This document shows, in pieces, positions 17,601 through 24,168 of a stretch of DNA of 58,665 nucleotides (positions within the stretch are counted from its first letter, which is position 1; each line of letters begins with the position of its first letter). This DNA is from Rhodococcus maanshanensis NBRC 100610. Lineage in GTDB: Bacteria > Actinomycetota > Actinomycetes > Mycobacteriales > Mycobacteriaceae. Under the pieces are notes generated by a model that worked only from the letters and a program-made list of their open reading frames with translations, did no database searches and was not told the origin of the DNA. A program made the position numbers and the translations under genes. The stretch covers positions 1 through 58,665 of the forward strand of contig NZ_BCXA01000046.1 of the NCBI RefSeq assembly GCF_001894865.1, in the 5' to 3' direction.

Positions 17601-17791
17601 AGCCAGGAACCGTAGCCCTGCGGGTCGTCGTTGATCCCGACGTGCGCGATGGTGCCGTCGGAGGGTGCGTAGATCGGTGTGCCGGTATCCGCGGCGATGT
17701 CCACGCCGCGATGGTCCGGCCGGTCGGGGGTCCGGTAGCCGCTGCTCTCGCCCGAGTAGGTGCCGGGGGCCAGCGGGTGGAAACGAATCAT
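14648..17791 (-). CDS. Multidomain peptidoglycan hydrolase: M23 + DUF1906 + amidase + PG-binding-like + DUF4185
   Basis: 1047 aa, ATG at 17791, no signal peptide. Domains in order: M23/LytM endopeptidase (1-150; H27 and D31 in HRGVDI, H120/H122 in GPHLHFE); DUF1906, a glycosidase-like TIM barrel as in Rv2525c (~164-358; LLVDFSAGIPT, YVSVDASPSED, QFEIDKQTVGGVGIDRN); amidase_2-type N-acetylmuramoyl-L-alanine amidase (~381-575; H405 in YLHTTEN, candidate ligands H535 and H553 in GTHWDVPDTFPYD); a helical PG-binding-like segment (~583-668); and a DUF4185 beta-propeller-like domain (~695-1030; TDLGVMARTPSGRILAVFGDTF). The combination would cut the peptide, amide and perhaps glycan bonds of the wall. 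Individual domains are typical of exported or phage lysins, but export is not encoded here. It is coupled by 4 nt to the two-TM gene. Confidence 0.88.
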   Translation of the reverse strand: MIRFHPLAPGTYSGESSGYRTPDRPDHRGVDIAADTGTPIYAPSDGTIAHVGINDDPQGYGSWLVIDSQNECGLDFTFGHTPPSSFINPDTGRQWEFGDLVHAGQKIAVVGNEGGSSGPHLHFETFGAPGRFGGPDLDPNAVWLRDAVDPRGATTGDGQGSLVGKLLVDFSAGIPTAQQIQSSGFVGAIRYVSDPRAGWMIGKPLRKSEADDLRARGMVVVSNFQFGKSDWLGGAEQGRRDAERGLTLHREAGGPDTAVIYVSVDASPSEDQWNTLVRPYLQAWQERLGKARMGVYCNYPTIDWALRDGIGSYFWMHNWGSGGRVHPAAHLHQFEIDKQTVGGVGIDRNRIMKEQFGQWAPAAEPMPSPVAEPTAVAAPSGYPIAWYGGPGYDTGHGAYLRIYLHTTENQEWNTRAENVADYQARQQDGSYHYLVDDEHIINTVTTKNTAWGVLSDNRVSVQIAMVGTSGTVETWSGANPNREERPKTREQWLAHEKKLDMVAFVIATVARDYDIPIERVDIGGVGANLRGVSSHNNYTYGSVVLKGFKDGTHWDVPDTFPYDVVLGAARRYAGIKDDPDRFPLPAGHYWGPLDGPTESWSNTFGNEPQSSKDGLRRWQEAIGVPGSGIFDNATKAAATRMQQLWGWPVTGNVYEGEWNEVIRNGWRLPAPQPRMPAAPIDPGPKVHRSRKVRDATGPGLTDRFGMAATDLGVMARTPSGRILAVFGDTFRGPRVGDGDWRAPVGLFSDTTILDNGITWSEAAGGDPGYARQLWDYPHNNPVFSTVLPSDVITVGDTMYLHAMVNRGLGNVVWTEIWKSTDDGNTWQHSGAKFDAGLHRGLAQLWTWDVAEDGWVYVFSTGFQRDKPLILRRVRGEQITDPGAYEGWGWRGGAWGWGNEPTPVLEGVGSADKFGEMCLRRIQGEWVFINFDSSNVGGYDIDVRVFRNITDDLYEAHKSTPIRGVGWGQEGDDAVAQLYGPSIVPGSTLDGGFHILLSQWKTDGPDAGWPYRAMQFKIPVSSVSGFRDDGAAATSHGGRTHLAGRRLT

Positions 17792-17934
17792 GATTGCCTC
17801 GCCGATGAGGATGGAATCGGATCACGGTTGCCAGCGGGCAGTGGCCCGGCGGGCTCCGGTCGCGGCACTCGCCAGGGTGCACCGCGTACCACTCAATCGT
17901 CGCGGCCTGCACGGTGCGCGTCATGCGTAGTCGG
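17792..17934 (-). other. Longest spacer inside the hydrolase operon
   Basis: 143 nt between the M28 stop and the giant hydrolase start, whereas other junctions are -4 to 30 nt. It contains inverted GCACCG ... CGGTGC arms (17878-17921 region). An internal promoter or processing site is possible; I see no convincing -10/-35. Confidence 0.3.
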
Positions 17935-19161
17935 CTACCCGACTTCGCGTGGGATCCCGTCCAGTCGGCCCGCGAGTGCCGCCAGGTTCATCCGCAGGAT
18001 CTCCATCGCCAGCGCAGGATCGAGCGTCGACACGAGGTCGCGCGCGCTGTGCACGTCACGGTTGGCGGTGTCGTTGTCCTCGATGGTGAGCACCGCCGGG
18101 ATATCGGCGTCGATGAACGGCACGTGGTCACTTGCGAAGGGGGACAACGACGTCGACACCACGAGCCGGGTCCAGGTTGCAGCCGCAGCCACGAGGTCGT
18201 CGATGAGGGCCCGCGAGAGAGGGGCGCCCTCGATCAGCACGCCCGGATCACTGGTGTTGCGCCTGCCGACCATGTCCATGTTGATCACCGCGACGATCCG
18301 GTCGCGCTCCCCTGCCGACAGTCCGGCCACGTGCTCGGTGCTACCGAACAGCCCCTGCTCCTCACCACCGAACAGGATCAGGCGCAGGTCGTGGTGCCAC
18401 GATCGGGTCGCCAGCACACGCCCCAACTCGAGCACACCCGCGGCGCCGCTCGCGTTGTCATCCGCCCCCGGGGCAGGCGCGGCGACTCCGTCCTCGTGGT
18501 TGATCGAGTCGAGGTGCGCCGTCACCACGACCGACCCGCGGTTCGATCCGGCCAGGTCCGCGACGATGTTGCGGCTGACCCCCGCCCCGACCGAGACGGA
18601 CTGCTCGGAAACGGTGTAGCCGAAGGATTTCAGGTCTGCTGAGACCGACTCTGCCGCAGCGAGAAACCCCCCGCTGGTCGAGTGCCGGGTGTGCGGGCCG
18701 GTGATCCGCGCCAGATGTCCCTCGTACGACGACCGTGACAGCAGCCCTAGCAGGTCCCCCATCGTCGGGTCGGTTTCCCGGGCCCCCGCGCGGGGACGGT
18801 CGACGACGACAGCGTCTGCGGCCAGGGCCTCGACGCGCCAGCACCCGCGCTCGGCTGCCGTGGGCGCGGGGACGTCACCCCCGTCGACCACGAGGTGGCG
18901 CCCATGGTCGACCAGGACCGGCACATCGGGGTGCGCATACTGGAAGGACTTCCCCACCTGAGTCACCAGGCTCAACCCCGCGGCGTGTCCCGACAGGGAC
19001 TCTGCCCCGGCGAATCGCCGGACAGGATCGGCGGATTCGGACCACACCACGACCTCGTCGGCCAGCCGGGCCCACCGCAGCGCGCCGCGAGCGGTCGAGG
19101 TGGCGGTGTCTGCACTGTCAAACGACTCTGCGGGCACCGTCGCGAACTCGACGCCGGTCAC
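17935..19161 (-). CDS. M28 family zinc metallopeptidase without signal peptide
   Basis: 408 aa, ATG at 19161 overlapping the previous stop as ATGA. The first ~150 residues are a separate non-hydrophobic N-terminal region (AHPDVPVLVDHGRHLVVDGGDVPAP). The C-terminal peptidase has all five expected metal ligands: H216 in VVTAHLDS, D234 in PGADDNASGAAG, E267/E268 in FGGEEQGLFGS, D296 in NMDMVG, and the His of NRDVHSARD near residue 370. M28 enzymes are aminopeptidases or carboxypeptidases using two zinc ions. Known bacterial members are usually secreted, but this one begins MTGVEFATVPAES and has no export signal. Confidence 0.9.
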   Translation of the reverse strand: MTGVEFATVPAESFDSADTATSTARGALRWARLADEVVVWSESADPVRRFAGAESLSGHAAGLSLVTQVGKSFQYAHPDVPVLVDHGRHLVVDGGDVPAPTAAERGCWRVEALAADAVVVDRPRAGARETDPTMGDLLGLLSRSSYEGHLARITGPHTRHSTSGGFLAAAESVSADLKSFGYTVSEQSVSVGAGVSRNIVADLAGSNRGSVVVTAHLDSINHEDGVAAPAPGADDNASGAAGVLELGRVLATRSWHHDLRLILFGGEEQGLFGSTEHVAGLSAGERDRIVAVINMDMVGRRNTSDPGVLIEGAPLSRALIDDLVAAAATWTRLVVSTSLSPFASDHVPFIDADIPAVLTIEDNDTANRDVHSARDLVSTLDPALAMEILRMNLAALAGRLDGIPREVG

Positions 19162-19469
19162 GGCGGCCCACCCACTTCCAGCTCCAGGCGATCCTTGTCG
19201 ATCCGGACCACCCGGACGACGCGGTGCTCGCCCGCCGCCGTGGTCACCTCGAGACCTCCGTTCTCGGTGCTCGACTCCCAGGTCCCGTCCCGGGCTTCAC
19301 CGGCGTCACCCCGGCCGATCGCCCAGTCGACGTAGGAGCCGTCCGGGCGGAACTCGATCCCGTCGCGGCCGCGCGCCCGCGGGAAGTCGTAGCCGGCCGG
19401 CCGGTACACGCGAATCCCGTCGTGGTCCTCCTCGAACGAATGGACCCATCGTCCACAGAGTTCCGTCAC
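19158..19469 (-). CDS. Small beta-rich (lipocalin-like) hypothetical protein
   Basis: 103 aa from a GTG at 19469, 16 nt after the M43 stop; a longer in-frame ATG at 19529 would overlap that gene by 44 nt. Visible segments: VTELCGRWVHSFEEDHDGIRVYRPAGYDF, GIEFRPDGSYVDWAIGR, DGTWESS and VVRIDKDRLELEV. Strand-turn-strand spacing with GRW near the start and GTW in the middle resembles small lipocalin-type barrels. No catalytic residues are seen. It ends ATGA-overlapped with the M28 gene, so it could be an inhibitor, chaperone or immunity-type partner; that is inference. Confidence 0.7.
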   Translation of the reverse strand: MTELCGRWVHSFEEDHDGIRVYRPAGYDFPRARGRDGIEFRPDGSYVDWAIGRGDAGEARDGTWESSTENGGLEVTTAAGEHRVVRVVRIDKDRLELEVGGPP

Positions 19470-19485
19470 GCCGTACTCACCGCGC

Positions 19486-20715
19486 CTACGTGGCGGCCGA
19501 CATATCCGATGGTGCCGCCGCCACCTCACCGTCGCCCGGATGCCAGGCGGTTCGCGGGGCGGGCTCGGGTCGGCCGAGAGACTCCCAGCCGTCCTGCGAG
19601 GGGCGCCATCCCGAGCCGTCCCACCACTTGTGGTGGACGGCGCCGTCCGCCCCCGTCACGAACACGTCCATGCGACCGGAACGGCTGGTGACCACCGTCG
19701 GCTGACCGATGGCGGACGCGGAGGTTCCCGTGGCAGGCGCCTGGCCTGCCGGGGCCTCCACTCGCGGGAGCCCCGGTTCCGGTTCGTGCCGCTCGGTCCA
19801 CAACTGCCTGCGCGCACCGTCCAGGCACGCCGTCATCCTGGCGACCTGCCCCTTGGTGAACATCACCATCCCCGCGTCGTCGGTGTAGTCCATGTAGTCC
19901 ATGAACAGGTCTCCATTGGGGCCGTTGTTGCAGGTGACCCTGGGGAAGGTCGGGATGCCGCCGTTGGAACCGGCCTGGTTGGGCGTGTCGTCGACCTCGT
20001 CACTACCGCGGCAGCCGGTGCCGTCGTCACCCCAGATGTGGAAGAGGTTGAGGTAGTGACCGATCTCGTGGGTGGTGGTGCGACCGAGGTCGAACGGCGC
20101 TGCCGCTGTGCCAACCGTCCCGAAGCCGGTGTGGGTGATCACGACGCCGTCGGTCGCGACCGGGCCGCCGGGGAACTGTGCGTAGCCGAGCAGTCCGTCG
20201 GAGAGCTGGCAGACCCAGATGTTCAGGTACCGCTCGGCGGGCCAGGCGGTGGCCCCGCCGCTCTCGACGAACTTGACGCCGTCACCCTGGTCGAACGCGG
20301 CGACGTTCGTCGAGGTGCGGGTGATGCCGTTCGACGGCCGACCCAGCGGATCGGCGGTCGCGAGGAAGAACTCGAGCTGCGCGTCGCCGACCAGATCCGC
20401 GAAGACGGCGGGCACCGTCGACATATCCGCGTTGGCGGCACGGAAATCCCGATTGAGTACCTCGATCTGGCTCTGTATCTGCGCATCGGAGATGTTCTGC
20501 TCTTGGGTGTGCGCCACCACGTGCACGACGACCGGAATCCTGGCGAGGCCGCGGGCCGCGGCCGCACCGGTCGACTCCAACTCGATCGTCTGATTCTCGA
20601 TCTCCGAGCGCGCGATGCGGTACGACTCCGACTCGGTCAGCAACCTGCGGTGCACCTCCATCGCTCCGCACTTGCGGCGAGTCGGCAGTCCGACACTGGG
20701 ATCGTTGCTGGTCAT
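19486..20715 (-). CDS. M43 (pappalysin/cytophagalysin-type) metalloprotease with C-terminal propeller-like blade
   Basis: 409 aa from an ATG at 20715, preceded by AAAGGAG. The zinc site is [11 protein letters not shown] (residues 216-226), the HExxHxxgxxH metzincin motif with Asn in place of the usual Gly. A Met-turn follows at about 275 ([11 protein letters not shown]). The N-terminus ([26 protein letters not shown]) has no signal peptide although relatives are normally exported. After residue ~340 there is a single repeat resembling one blade of a PLL/sialidase-type propeller ([22 protein letters not shown]), followed by a disordered tail. Neighbours are other proteases in the same transcript. 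Confidence 0.88.
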   Translation of the reverse strand: MTSNDPSVGLPTRRKCGAMEVHRRLLTESESYRIARSEIENQTIELESTGAAAARGLARIPVVVHVVAHTQEQNISDAQIQSQIEVLNRDFRAANADMSTVPAVFADLVGDAQLEFFLATADPLGRPSNGITRTSTNVAAFDQGDGVKFVESGGATAWPAERYLNIWVCQLSDGLLGYAQFPGGPVATDGVVITHTGFGTVGTAAAPFDLGRTTTHEIGHYLNLFHIWGDDGTGCRGSDEVDDTPNQAGSNGGIPTFPRVTCNNGPNGDLFMDYMDYTDDAGMVMFTKGQVARMTACLDGARRQLWTERHEPEPGLPRVEAPAGQAPATGTSASAIGQPTVVTSRSGRMDVFVTGADGAVHHKWWDGSGWRPSQDGWESLGRPEPAPRTAWHPGDGEVAAAPSDMSAAT

Positions 20716-20745
20716 GGCGATGAACTCCTTTGTGGGCGTTGACCT

Positions 20746-22860
20746 TCAGAGAATGAGGTCCTGCGGGCGGATCAGTTCCCTCGGCAGAGCGCTTGCCTCG
20801 ATCCGCTCGAGCGGGTCGGCCGCGACGTACGCGTCCATGCCGAGCCCGGTCAACGCGGCGATCCGCCGGACCGGGACCTGGAAGGTGCGGTACGCGCCGA
20901 ACGAGAACGACTCCTCCCCCTCCGCGAACTCCTCCAGCAGGGCCGCCTGGCTCAGCAGGTAGCCGGTGACGGACAGCTCACCGTCCTGCCTGACCATGGC
21001 CACGGCCTTCCAGAACTGCCGGGGCAGGGACACCCCGCGGTAGTGCGGGTCGTCGGCCGCAAGCACCGGCCCCGACACCACGCTGACCGCGATGTCGGCG
21101 TTGTCGGCGTTGTTCAGGATGTAATCCTCCAGCCCCAGCCAGAGTGTGCTGCCCGCGTTGAAATCGTGGTGCTGCGGAGAGCAATTGGTGAAGTGGAAGG
21201 TGTCGTCGTTCGCTGCCTTCGCGGACGGACCCCAGGCCGGATCGAGCCGGCGCACCAGGTGCCCACGGTCGAGGGGATTGTCCCGGTAGACCGCCTCGCC
21301 GGTCTGCTGGTTCGCGGGCAGCCGGGGATCGAGGATCCAGCGGTCGCCCTCGCGCCGCAGGTCCTGCGACTGCTTGCCGTCGATGTTCACCGCGGTGAAC
21401 ATCGCGAGCGCCCTGGTCCGGTGCATGACGACGCTGAAATGGTGGTAGCGCAACTCCGGGGAGGCGACCGCCTCCAGCGCCCCGCCGTGTTCCGGCAACG
21501 GCAGCGGTACGCGCAGGAACCCCGCGTCATAGCCACCACGGTTGCGGTAATCGGGATCGATGGAGATCGCCTCCGGCTCGGCTCCGACGGCCTGCATCGA
21601 CGATCCGTCGACGGCAATCGGCGGCGATCCGCCCGTCACGGACTGCGAGGTGCCGCTTCGGGAGGCACCGACGCGCACGGTGATCTCGAGTGGAATCTGC
21701 ACTGTCACCTCGCCCTCACGGGAACTCTGCCCCCGCCATGTGGCGTCGGACGTCGGCAGGTCCACCGCCGGGGTCACCCGCTCCACCCGTTCTGCGGCAG
21801 AGACCTCGTCCACGAGTCGACGCCACGCGGGCGGCAGGTCGAGGCCGCGGAGGTGCTGGAGGATCCGGCTGACCCGCACCCCCTCGTTCAGGACCCCACC
21901 GAACTCGGTGTGCGCCGGCGCGGGCACGCTCGCGTGATGCAGGGCGACGACCTCCCATTGGTCGTTGAAGACAGGAGATCCGGACGACCCCGGTTCGGTA
22001 TCCGCCGAGTAGTGCAGGAACCGTTCCGGAACGTCCACGATCCGGTTCTCGCGCAGGGCGATCTGCTTCTTGGCCCCTCCTGGGTGCTGAACGATCGTGA
22101 CGAAGTCACCGATGATCGACTTACCCTCCGACTCGATCAACCGGTTGAAGCCGAACGGCGCGAGCAACTCGGGCCTGCCGCGAACTGCGACGAGGGCGAA
22201 GTCCCGCTCACGATCCGCGACGAAGAAGGCTCCCGGGTCGAGCGGGAAGGTCTGCCTCGGCAGTTCCTTGCCGTCGATGCCGTCCTGGAAGTTGAACTCG
22301 ACAACACTGTTGCGGGCCGTGTCCGCGTTCGGCAGCACATGATGATTGGTCAGCATCAGCGCGGGCGAGACGAGCGACCCCGTCCCGAAGCCCTGGTCGA
22401 TCCCACGCCCATCGCGAATGACCACCCGACAGACGGCGCGCGACGCCGCCACACCGGCGTCGAGATACCGGACGCCGACGAAATCCGCTGTGTTGATGAT
22501 CTTCTCGAGCACGACCTCGGCGCTGCCGTCGACATCGGCGACGTCACTGATCCGGTTCAGCGCCTCCTCGACCACGGTCTCCGGCGGGTCCACCGTCGGC
22601 TGTGCGGACGGCTCCTCACCGGCGTAGTAACGGCTCAGCCGGTCGAGCCGTTTCGCGATGCGCTCGGGAGTGTCCGCAGCGGCGACACCGCCGGGCTCGG
22701 ACAGCACGCTCACATGCTCGCCCCGTTGCTGGGCCCGCTCTCGCGCGCGCCGCGCGGCGGCCTCGGCTTGTCGCCTGCGTTCCGTTTCGAATGTCCCCGT
22801 ATACCCTGCGGCACTGCCACTTTCCTGTCCTCCCCGGGGCCGAGGAGTAACGATCGTCAT
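20746..22860 (-). CDS. Trypsin-like serine protease fused to DNA/RNA non-specific endonuclease (NUC) domain
   Basis: 704 aa from an ATG at 22860 with AAAGGAA upstream. An N-terminal Arg/Ala-rich coiled region (25-80) precedes a trypsin-like fold (~125-340) with H174 in LTNHHVL, D220 in ERDFALVAV and S293 in PGSSGSPVF. A linker (~345-465) leads to an endonuclease G/NUC1-type domain with the DRGH motif (H534 in LDRGHLVRRLDPAWG), TNCSPQ and the metal-binding Asn/Glu of DFNAGSTLWLGLEDY. Both active sites look intact. No signal peptide is visible. Protease-nuclease fusions of this kind are known in predicted conflict systems, where cleavage can release the nuclease; that role is inference here. 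Confidence 0.9.
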   Translation of the reverse strand: MTIVTPRPRGGQESGSAAGYTGTFETERRRQAEAAARRARERAQQRGEHVSVLSEPGGVAAADTPERIAKRLDRLSRYYAGEEPSAQPTVDPPETVVEEALNRISDVADVDGSAEVVLEKIINTADFVGVRYLDAGVAASRAVCRVVIRDGRGIDQGFGTGSLVSPALMLTNHHVLPNADTARNSVVEFNFQDGIDGKELPRQTFPLDPGAFFVADRERDFALVAVRGRPELLAPFGFNRLIESEGKSIIGDFVTIVQHPGGAKKQIALRENRIVDVPERFLHYSADTEPGSSGSPVFNDQWEVVALHHASVPAPAHTEFGGVLNEGVRVSRILQHLRGLDLPPAWRRLVDEVSAAERVERVTPAVDLPTSDATWRGQSSREGEVTVQIPLEITVRVGASRSGTSQSVTGGSPPIAVDGSSMQAVGAEPEAISIDPDYRNRGGYDAGFLRVPLPLPEHGGALEAVASPELRYHHFSVVMHRTRALAMFTAVNIDGKQSQDLRREGDRWILDPRLPANQQTGEAVYRDNPLDRGHLVRRLDPAWGPSAKAANDDTFHFTNCSPQHHDFNAGSTLWLGLEDYILNNADNADIAVSVVSGPVLAADDPHYRGVSLPRQFWKAVAMVRQDGELSVTGYLLSQAALLEEFAEGEESFSFGAYRTFQVPVRRIAALTGLGMDAYVAADPLERIEASALPRELIRPQDLIL

Positions 22861-22876
22861 CACGATTCCTTTCGAC

Positions 22877-23122
22877 TCACGCCCCGCCGTGCCGATCTGC
22901 TCGCGGTTCGACCGGCGTCCTACCCGGCCACGGCACGGTCGCTGCGCTCGAGTACCGCCGCGATCGGCGGTCGTCGCGCCTGTCCACGGTCGTCGACCGA
23001 CGGCGCGTTCTCGGCGCGAAGAAGTCCGGCGGCAGACCGTCGGCGAACCTCGACTCGAGGGGCAGGAGCTCGACCGTCGCGGGCTCGGTGCCACCCGGCA
23101 ACAGCACGGCTATGTCGTTCAT
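22877..23122 (-). CDS. Small hypothetical protein at the head of the hydrolase operon
   Basis: 81 aa from the ATG at 23122 (GCGGAGAGCGCC upstream). The first ~35 residues (MNDIAVLLPGGTEPATVELL, then LESRFADGLPPDFF) look like folded protein; the rest is very Arg-rich and low-complexity. It ends 16 nt before the protease-nuclease start, which supports translation as part of the operon. No family is recognised. A frameshift in the second half or a non-coding leader are alternatives. Confidence 0.5.
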   Translation of the reverse strand: MNDIAVLLPGGTEPATVELLPLESRFADGLPPDFFAPRTRRRSTTVDRRDDRRSRRYSSAATVPWPGRTPVEPRADRHGGA

Positions 23123-23198
23123 GGCGCTCTCCGCGTGGAACGGCCCTTGATCATGCGGGCCCACCACTCAGTCTCCCGGCGCGCGACCGATATCACAT

Positions 23199-23214
23199 GA
23201 GTACCCGACTACTC
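23199..23214. promoter_or_regulatory. Inverted repeat in the promoter region of the hydrolase operon
   Basis: GAGTA (23199-23203) and TACTC (23210-23214) are separated by 6 nt, in the 149-nt gap between the divergent starts at 23122 (-) and 23272 (+). GATATC on the minus strand just downstream could serve as a -10. This is the only obvious dyad before the operon and so the first place to test for regulator binding. Confidence 0.35.
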
Positions 23215-23271
23215 GAATCGGCAATGCCGGGCAGGGTTGCGTGGGGCCCTCGAACGCGGTCGAATTGATTC

Positions 23272-23613
23272 GTGGACCCCGAGGAGCGCTTCACCGCGCT
23301 GGTCGACGAGTTCGCCGGCCTCGCGGGCGTGACGGTGCCCGAACAGTGCACCCGGCGGGGCTTCGGATCGGGTGCACTCAAGGTCAACGGCTCGATCTTC
23401 GCCATGCTCACGAGCGGCCGACTGGTGGTCAAGCTGCCGAGAGCCCGGGTGGAGGCCCTGGTCGGGAGCGGAATGGGCGGAACGTTCGAGGCCGGCAAGG
23501 GACGGCCGATGAGGGAATGGCTGACGGTCACCATGGACGACGACCGGACCTGGATCTCGCTGGCCAGGGAGGCCCTCGAGTTCGTGGGAAGCAGGCGTCC
23601 GGCACCCCGATAG
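23272..23613 (+). CDS. TfoX N-terminal-domain / MmcQ-YjbR-like protein
   Basis: 113 aa from a GTG at 23272. The sequence [46 protein letters not shown] and then PMREWLTV is the short alpha/beta fold of TfoX_N-like proteins, which are widespread stand-alone genes in actinobacteria. The biochemical role is not established. It is divergent from the hydrolase operon and followed after 122 nt by the cold-shock gene. Confidence 0.82.
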   Translation: MDPEERFTALVDEFAGLAGVTVPEQCTRRGFGSGALKVNGSIFAMLTSGRLVVKLPRARVEALVGSGMGGTFEAGKGRPMREWLTVTMDDDRTWISLAREALEFVGSRRPAPR

Positions 23614-23735
23614 GAGCGCTCAGAACCCCACAAAGTACTCCCCGCCGTAGACGGAGCGCCATCGAGGTGGCATCCTTTACTCGAGACCAGGGTTCTCGAC
23701 CTGAGGATCCGGCTCGCAGTAACAGGAGTAATAAC

Positions 23736-23939
23736 GTGGCACAAGGCACCGTGAAGTGGTTCAACGGCGAAAAGGGTTTCGGCTTCATCGAGCAGGACGG
23801 TGACGGACCCGACGTGTTCGTTCACTACTCCGAGATCCAGGGCAGCGGCTTCAAGTCCCTCGACGAGGGCCAGCGCGTGGAGTTCGAGATCGGCCAGGGC
23901 CAGAAGGGCCCCCAGGCCACCGGCGTTCGCACCGTCTAA
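23736..23939 (+). CDS. Cold-shock protein (CspA family)
   Basis: 67 aa from a GTG at 23736, with AGGAG 7 nt before. The OB-fold carries both RNA-binding motifs: KGFGFI (RNP1) and DVFVHYSEI (RNP2), within the usual [19 protein letters not shown] opening. It acts as a nucleic-acid chaperone in the cytoplasm. A 122-nt upstream region including a small CTCGAGA / TCTCGA stem could be a regulated leader. A strong terminator follows. Confidence 0.95.
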   Translation: MAQGTVKWFNGEKGFGFIEQDGDGPDVFVHYSEIQGSGFKSLDEGQRVEFEIGQGQKGPQATGVRTV

Positions 23940-23990
23940 AGCGACTCAAGTCTCCGGGCGCGCGCCACACGGCGCGACCCGTCAGACCTT

Positions 23991-24026
23991 CCGAAGGGCG
24001 TCTCCGTTCACGGAGGCGCCCTTCGG
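23991..24026 (+). terminator. Hairpin terminator of the cold-shock gene
   Basis: CCGAAGGGCGTCTCCG (23991-24006) and CGGAGGCGCCCTTCGG (24011-24026) pair with one G-T type mismatch around a TTCA loop, followed by CGTTTCC. Confidence 0.8.
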
Positions 24027-24168
24027 CGTTTCCTGGCCCGGACCGGCCCCCACCAGGGGACTTGGACAAACGTTCAATCATTTCACTCATTTTCGTCATC
24101 TCCCTGACCCGGCTGTGCTCTACTCGGATCTTTGGTCTCACCCCCCCTCTCCGAAAGACCGGGTCACC

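Noticed and set aside
17580-17924. Short reading frame starting in the operon spacer and running into the hydrolase start
   Set aside because: It lies in another frame inside the hydrolase gene for most of its length and has no family-like pattern.
14001-23122. Prophage or phage lysis module
   Set aside because: The lysin-like protein suggested it, but there are no capsid, tail, terminase, integrase or attachment-site signs; the other genes are cellular peptidase families.
23193-23825. Minus-strand frame opposite the TfoX-like and cold-shock genes
   Set aside because: It is antisense to two well-supported genes and shows no protein-like pattern.
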